10,852 nt of DNA from Clostridia bacterium (GTDB taxonomy: Bacteria; Bacillota; Clostridia; Saccharofermentanales; UBA5734). Both the position numbers and the translations under genes were made by a program. The DNA lies in NCBI GenBank assembly GCA_009929975.1, contig RZZF01000035.1:1-10852 (forward strand), written 5' to 3'. Numbering within the stretch: position 1 is the first letter of the stretch; every line of letters starts with the position of its first letter. The notes beneath the pieces are model-generated. The model saw only the letters and a list, made by a program, of their open reading frames with translations, was not told the origin of the DNA and ran no database searches. Shown here piece by piece: positions 7,136 to 10,852 of the stretch.

Positions 7136-8077
7136 TCAGACTTCGCTGTTTTGAAAAAGAGGCGTTGATAGATACCGTTCACCACTGTCCGGCAGCAGGA
7201 CAACGATACGCTTGCCGGCCATTTCCGGACGTGTGGCGACACGAATCGCTGCCTCCAGAGCCGCTCCGGAAGAAATTCCAACCAGCAGGCCTTCCATCTG
7301 GGCCGCTTCACGTGCGCGCTCAAATGCCTGGTCATTGGTCACCCTGATCACCTCGTCATAGATGGACTGATCGAGAATATCCGGAACAAATCCAGCCCCG
7401 ATGCCCTGAATCTTATGCGGACCGGCCCGGCCTTCCGATAAGATCGGTGAGTCTTCCGGCTCGACAGCAATAATACTGACATTCGGATTCTTCTCGCGAA
7501 GAAAGCCGCCGACACCGGTGATTGTGCCGCCTGTTCCGATTCCGGAAATAAACACGTCAATCTGCCCATCTGTATCCTGCCAGATTTCCTGAGCTGTTGT
7601 TTCGCGATGAATCGCCGGATTCGCGGCATTGCTGAACTGCATCGGCATGAACGCCCCCGCATGCTCTCTGACCAGTTCTTCAGCCTTGCTGATCGCTGCC
7701 TTCATCCCGCCGCTTCCCGGAGTCAGCACCAGTTCGGCACCCAACGCTTTCAGGAGCGCACGGCGTTCAACACTCATGGTATCCGGCATGGTCAGGATCA
7801 GTCGATAACCATGTGACGCAGCCGCGAAGGCCAGGGCGATACCGGTATTGCCGCTGGTCGGTTCGATGATCAGACCGCCTTCCCGCAGCAGCCCGCGTGC
7901 CTCAGCATCCCGGATCATGGCCCAGCCGATCCGGTCCTTCACAGAAGACAGCGGGTTGAATGATTCAATTTTCGCGACAATCTCAGCTTCTGTATGGTGA
8001 AATGCCGCCATTCGATCGAGTGCCAGAAGCGGAGTCCGGCCAATCAAGTCGGTGATATTCTTTGCGATTCTGCTCAT
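7136..8077 (-). CDS. cysK: cysteine synthase A (O-acetylserine sulfhydrylase)
   Basis: This PLP enzyme joins O-acetylserine and sulfide to give cysteine and acetate in the cytosol. It has 313 residues, the normal length. Lys47 in NPLSSVKDR binds PLP. TSGNTG (74-79) binds the substrate carboxylate, GTGGT (181-185) holds the PLP phosphate, and [10 protein letters not shown] (221-230) is typical of the CysK branch. GISSGAA (267-273) supplies the serine near the PLP ring nitrogen, and the C-terminus keeps RYLST. The start is ATG at 8077, with GGGAGG and a 7-base spacer. A strong promoter and two palindromes lie upstream, so it is probably regulated by sulfur or cysteine supply (inference). The partner cysE is not present. 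It heads the gene row that leads to the tRNA. Confidence 0.96.
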   Translation of the reverse strand: MSRIAKNITDLIGRTPLLALDRMAAFHHTEAEIVAKIESFNPLSSVKDRIGWAMIRDAEARGLLREGGLIIEPTSGNTGIALAFAAASHGYRLILTMPDTMSVERRALLKALGAELVLTPGSGGMKAAISKAEELVREHAGAFMPMQFSNAANPAIHRETTAQEIWQDTDGQIDVFISGIGTGGTITGVGGFLREKNPNVSIIAVEPEDSPILSEGRAGPHKIQGIGAGFVPDILDQSIYDEVIRVTNDQAFERAREAAQMEGLLVGISSGAALEAAIRVATRPEMAGKRIVVLLPDSGERYLSTPLFQNSEV

Positions 8078-8111
8078 GAGTTCGCCTCCCGAAATTTAAT
8101 TCTTAGTTATT

Positions 8112-8125
8112 CACTAGGTTTAGTG
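8112..8125. promoter_or_regulatory. inverted repeat at the cysK transcription start
   Basis: CACTA (8112-8116) and TAGTG (8121-8125) are separated by 4 bases, and lie where cysK RNA should begin (near 8124). An operator here would block transcription. Rrf2-family repressors of cysteine genes, such as CymR, bind AT-rich palindromes in Firmicutes, but I cannot match this site to that consensus with confidence. Confidence 0.45.
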
Positions 8126-8130
8126 TATTT

Positions 8131-8159
8131 ATTCTAAGCGCTTCAATCTCATCTGTCAA
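8131..8159 (-). promoter_or_regulatory. cysK promoter, near consensus
   Basis: The minus strand reads TTGACA (8159-8154), exactly 17 bases, then TAGAAT (8136-8131). This is a perfect -35 and a 5/6 -10. Start of transcription is expected near 8124, about 47 bases before the cysK ATG. The perfect palindrome AAGCGCTT (8136-8143) overlaps the upstream edge of the -10 box. Its form resembles the core of LacI/CcpA-family sites but lacks the full flanks. Confidence 0.9.
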
Positions 8160-8177
8160 GCGGCTGAACAACAATTC

Positions 8178-8206
8178 TTGCCGGATGGACTGATTTCAGT
8201 TACGAT
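8178..8206 (+). promoter_or_regulatory. candidate mutY promoter
   Basis: TTGCCG (8178-8183), 17 bases, then TACGAT (8201-8206). Each box matches consensus at 4 of 6 positions, with ideal spacing. Transcription would begin near 8213, only a few bases before the mutY ATG at 8216. Confidence 0.5.
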
Positions 8207-8215
8207 GGGCTGGAT

Positions 8216-9316
8216 ATGAAAGATAAGCGAATCGAACATGATGATCAGATCAACCCTATGCCGGCTGTGGACCCTCAGGGCATCCGTGAACGTCTGCTCA
8301 ACTGGTATGACCACAGCGGCCGTGATCTGCCGTGGCGGCAGCGGCAGGACGCCTATGCGATCTGGTTGTCCGAGATCATGCTGCAGCAGACGCAGATCCA
8401 GACGGCGCTGCCCTTTTACCAGCGTTTTCTCACACTGTGGCCTCAGGTCACTGATCTGGCCCTTGCCACAGAAGAGCAGGTTCTGAAAGCGTGGGAAGGA
8501 CTTGGCTACTACAGCCGCGCCAGAAATCTTCATCGAACGGCGAAAATCGTGGCCGGCCGGGAGGGGCAGTTTCCCCCGTCAGCGGCCGGATTACGCCAGT
8601 TGCCGGGAATCGGAGCCTATACCGCCGGCGCGATCGCCTCAATCGCCTTCCATGAAGCCATCCCGGCCGTTGATGGCAATGTGGTCAGGGTGATTGCCCG
8701 GCTGGCGGCACAGCCGTGGGTCAGGGGACGTGAAGCTGACCGCAAATCGATCGAGCACTGGCTGGAGCCGGTGATCCCGCCTGACCGGCCGGGTGATTTC
8801 AACCAAGCCCTGATGGATCTTGGTGCCACACGCTGTCTGCCGTCAAACCCCCGCTGCGCCGACTGTCCGCTTCGTTCTCTGTGCGTGGCTGCCAGTGAGG
8901 GGACTCAGGACCGGTATCCGCTGCGGCGGGCACCAAACAAACAGGCTGAGGAAAAGAAAGTCGTCCTGATTTTCTGCCGCGACGGTAGAATCCGGGTCAA
9001 TCGGCAAGACGAAGAGGGACTGCTCTCCGGCCTTTACGCATTTGACTGGCTGGATTCAACTGATCCTGATATTGACACGATATGGCCAGAAGCTGAGCGC
9101 GTCAACCTGGGGCATCATGTCCATATTTTTTCCCATCGCCGCTGGCAGATGCAGGGCTGGTTGATCTTATTGGATTCATCCGAGAATAACTGCCCCGAAA
9201 GCCAAAGCGGTGAAGAAGGTATCTGGCTGACACGCAGGCAGCTGGATGAGATCCCGATGGCCCGGGCCCTGTCCGTCTTCCGCGATCGTCTGTTCGCGCT
9301 CGACTACTGCCGCTGA
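8216..9316 (+). CDS. mutY: A/G-specific adenine DNA glycosylase
   Basis: MutY removes adenine mispaired with 8-oxoguanine, preventing G-to-T mutations. It has 366 residues, normal for the family. The catalytic glutamate is Glu53 in LSEIMLQQTQ. The helix-hairpin-helix is LPGIGAYTAGAI (129-140), and the catalytic aspartate is Asp153 in VDGNVVRV. The [4Fe-4S] ligands are Cys207, 214, 217 and 223, with the standard 6-2-5 spacing. The C-terminal Nudix-like 8-oxoG recognition domain (about 245-362) keeps the FSH motif (305-307). The first ~20 residues extend beyond the conserved core. The ATG at 8216 has no clear ribosome site, and the next in-frame ATG (8258) has none either. It is the only complete plus-strand gene, diverges from cysK, and overlaps the end of gatB by 13 bp. 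Confidence 0.96.
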   Translation: MKDKRIEHDDQINPMPAVDPQGIRERLLNWYDHSGRDLPWRQRQDAYAIWLSEIMLQQTQIQTALPFYQRFLTLWPQVTDLALATEEQVLKAWEGLGYYSRARNLHRTAKIVAGREGQFPPSAAGLRQLPGIGAYTAGAIASIAFHEAIPAVDGNVVRVIARLAAQPWVRGREADRKSIEHWLEPVIPPDRPGDFNQALMDLGATRCLPSNPRCADCPLRSLCVAASEGTQDRYPLRRAPNKQAEEKKVVLIFCRDGRIRVNRQDEEGLLSGLYAFDWLDSTDPDIDTIWPEAERVNLGHHVHIFSHRRWQMQGWLILLDSSENNCPESQSGEEGIWLTRRQLDEIPMARALSVFRDRLFALDYCR

Positions 9317-10752
9317 CTGTCGCTAAGCGACGCCAAGGTCTGTTCAAGCAGCCGGGCACTGAGAGCGGGATCCGCCCGTCCGCCACTCAGGCGCATCACC
9401 TGTCCCATGATGAAAACTCGTGCTTTGGTCCTGCCGCGAAAATAATCGCGCAATGCCCCAGGATATTGGCGCAGAACCTCGTCGATCCACCGCTGGATCT
9501 GGTCCTGATCGGTCTGTATGGCCAGCTGATGAATCTCGATGTAGTCTTGCGGATCCACATTGTCAGCCATCACTGCCTCAAGTGTCCGGCGTCCGCTCAT
9601 TCTGGTGATCCGACCGTTTTCGACCTGTCGGATAATCCATGCCAGGTTTCCCGGCGGCAGCGTTATCTTAGCCGGTGTGCAGCCCTGTCGGCGGCAGATC
9701 TGGAGAAATTCACCCAGCAGCCAGCCGGCAGCGTCAGCCGGCGCTGTTCCCTGGTCGGTCAGCGCTTCAAACTGAGCGGACAACGCCGGAGAGGAGGTCA
9801 GCAGACTCGCGTCCTCCGGCCGGATCCCGAGCTGTCCGACATAGCGTTTTCGCTTGACCGATGCCATTTCAGGAAGTCGCGCCCGAATCGCCTCAATCCG
9901 GGCAGCCTCGAGGTGAACCGGCGGAAGATCCGGTTCCGGATCATAGCGGTAGTCCGCCGCCATCTCCTTCGATCGAAGGGCTCGGCTCTCTTGTCTTTTC
10001 TCATCCCAGCGGCGGGTTGCCGGCCGGATGATTTTGCCGGCCTGCAGCCGCTTAATCTGCCGCTGGCTTTCATGTCGGATTGCCCGGCTGATCGCTTTGA
10101 GTGAACTCAGATTCTTCATTTCCGTCCGGACACCCAGGGTCTGATCACCTTTTCGCCTGACTGAGATATTGACATCCACACGCAGCGACCCCTGTTCCAT
10201 GCGCCCGTCTGAAATGCCGAGAAACAGAACCATCTCACGCAATGTGGTGATCAAATCGATCGCCTCTTCCGCACTGCTCAGCTCCGGCTGTGTCACGATT
10301 TCCAGCAATGGAACACCACAGCGGTTATAATCGATCTGTATCCCGCCGCTCTCCGGATCTTCCGTCAATCTGGCGGTATCCTCTTCCATATGGATCTCAC
10401 GGATCCTAATCACACGTGATGGCTGGTGCGTCAGGCGGACTGAACCTTCCCGTCCGATCGGCTGAAACCATTGTGTGATCTGGTAGCCTTTGGGCAGATC
10501 CGGATAGTCGTAAAATTTTCGGTCAAACCGTGACATCGGATCAATCCGGCAGCCGGTGGCGAGGCAAAGACGCAGAGCGAAATTGACAACCTGTGGGTTC
10601 AATACCGGCCGTGCCCCCGGCAGACCGCGGCAGACCGGACAGATCTGGCTGTTTTCCAGCGCTCCGAAAGTCGTCGGGCAGCTGCAGAAGATTTTCTCTT
10701 CTGTCTGCAGTTCCACGTGAATTTCCAATCCGATCACCGTCTCATAGTCCAT
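9304..10752 (-). CDS. gatB: Asp/Glu-tRNA amidotransferase subunit B
   Basis: GatB is the kinase and tRNA-binding subunit of GatCAB, which turns Glu-tRNA-Gln into Gln-tRNA-Gln and, where needed, Asp-tRNA-Asn into Asn-tRNA-Asn. It has 482 residues, close to the usual 475-480. The N-terminus YETVIGLEIHVEL is diagnostic. Probable zinc ligands are Cys23, Cys25, Cys38 and Cys41. The YDYPDLPKGYQITQ motif (81-94) lies in the catalytic cradle. The YqeY-like tRNA-binding tail (about 330-475) ends with the usual GQVMRLSGGRADP region. The start is ATG at 10752, with AAAGGA and a 7-base spacer. No gatA end is recognised in the 100 bases upstream, so it may not be in a gatCAB operon. The frame stays open to the window edge but has no other ATG, GTG or TTG start. 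Confidence 0.97.
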   Translation of the reverse strand: MDYETVIGLEIHVELQTEEKIFCSCPTTFGALENSQICPVCRGLPGARPVLNPQVVNFALRLCLATGCRIDPMSRFDRKFYDYPDLPKGYQITQWFQPIGREGSVRLTHQPSRVIRIREIHMEEDTARLTEDPESGGIQIDYNRCGVPLLEIVTQPELSSAEEAIDLITTLREMVLFLGISDGRMEQGSLRVDVNISVRRKGDQTLGVRTEMKNLSSLKAISRAIRHESQRQIKRLQAGKIIRPATRRWDEKRQESRALRSKEMAADYRYDPEPDLPPVHLEAARIEAIRARLPEMASVKRKRYVGQLGIRPEDASLLTSSPALSAQFEALTDQGTAPADAAGWLLGEFLQICRRQGCTPAKITLPPGNLAWIIRQVENGRITRMSGRRTLEAVMADNVDPQDYIEIHQLAIQTDQDQIQRWIDEVLRQYPGALRDYFRGRTKARVFIMGQVMRLSGGRADPALSARLLEQTLASLSDSQRQ

Positions 10753-10788
10753 GAATCGATCCTTTCGTCTCTGGCTGATAGTGTTTTC

Positions 10789-10797
10789 ATCATACCA
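10789..10797 (-). promoter_or_regulatory. candidate extended -10 promoter of gatB
   Basis: On the minus strand TGG is followed by TATGAT, an extended -10 box (TGn plus a 5/6 hexamer). It would start RNA near 10782, 30 bases before the gatB ATG. No good -35 box is seen, which is usual for extended -10 promoters. The remaining bases to the window edge (10798-10852) show nothing I can assign. Confidence 0.5.
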
Positions 10798-10852
10798 TGG
10801 AAATCCTGCGAAGGCGTTCTGTCCGGGAGGCCTGACCAGACACCACGGCCTG

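Noticed and set aside
9319..9331. Terminator after mutY
   Set aside because: The stem is only 5-6 bp and no T-run follows on either strand.
9466..10104. Plus-strand open frame of 212 codons
   Set aside because: It lies wholly opposite gatB and has no recognisable motif.

Overview
The window is a compact block of bacterial housekeeping genes with GC-rich protein-coding DNA. Seven of the eight complete protein genes and the one tRNA lie on the minus strand. Several features suggest a Firmicute, probably a clostridial-type one: strong AGGAGG-like ribosome binding sites, a short single-anchor (Gram-positive type) signal peptidase I, a GatB subunit of the tRNA-dependent amidotransferase, a 3'-CCA-encoding tRNA-Leu, and consensus sigma-70/sigma-A promoters. 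I cannot place it to genus.

Layout, read on the minus strand from high to low coordinates: gatB (10752-9304) has its own candidate promoter. It ends tail-to-tail with mutY, the only complete plus-strand gene (8216-9316), and the two overlap by 13 bp. mutY and cysK diverge from a 138-bp gap (8078-8215) that holds a near-consensus cysK promoter with two palindromes, plus a weaker mutY promoter. Then follows cysK - rsmE - hisS - aspS - lepB - lepA - a 64-codon single-pass membrane protein - tRNA-Leu(UAG). Spacing is mostly 1 to 30 bp, with two gaps of about 76 bp. The set reads as one long transcription unit with possible internal promoters before hisS and before the tRNA. It ends at a long hairpin plus U-tract just beyond the tRNA.

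Together the genes serve translation and its quality: aminoacylation (hisS, aspS), tRNA-dependent amidation (gatB), 16S rRNA methylation (rsmE), a ribosome GTPase (lepA) and a leucine tRNA. Protein export (lepB), cysteine synthesis (cysK) and oxidative DNA repair (mutY) are added to these.

The first ~330 bases differ. They are AT-rich (21 of 60 bases are G or C in 61-120) and carry what may be the last 17 codons of a plus-strand gene and three spaced copies of a TGTTCAA-CGAT repeat. This may be the edge of a mobile element beside the tRNA gene, but that is inference. I see no clear new biological system here. The items most worth a second look are the repeat cluster, the small proline-rich membrane protein, the hisS leader hairpin and the palindromes at the cysK and tRNA promoters.
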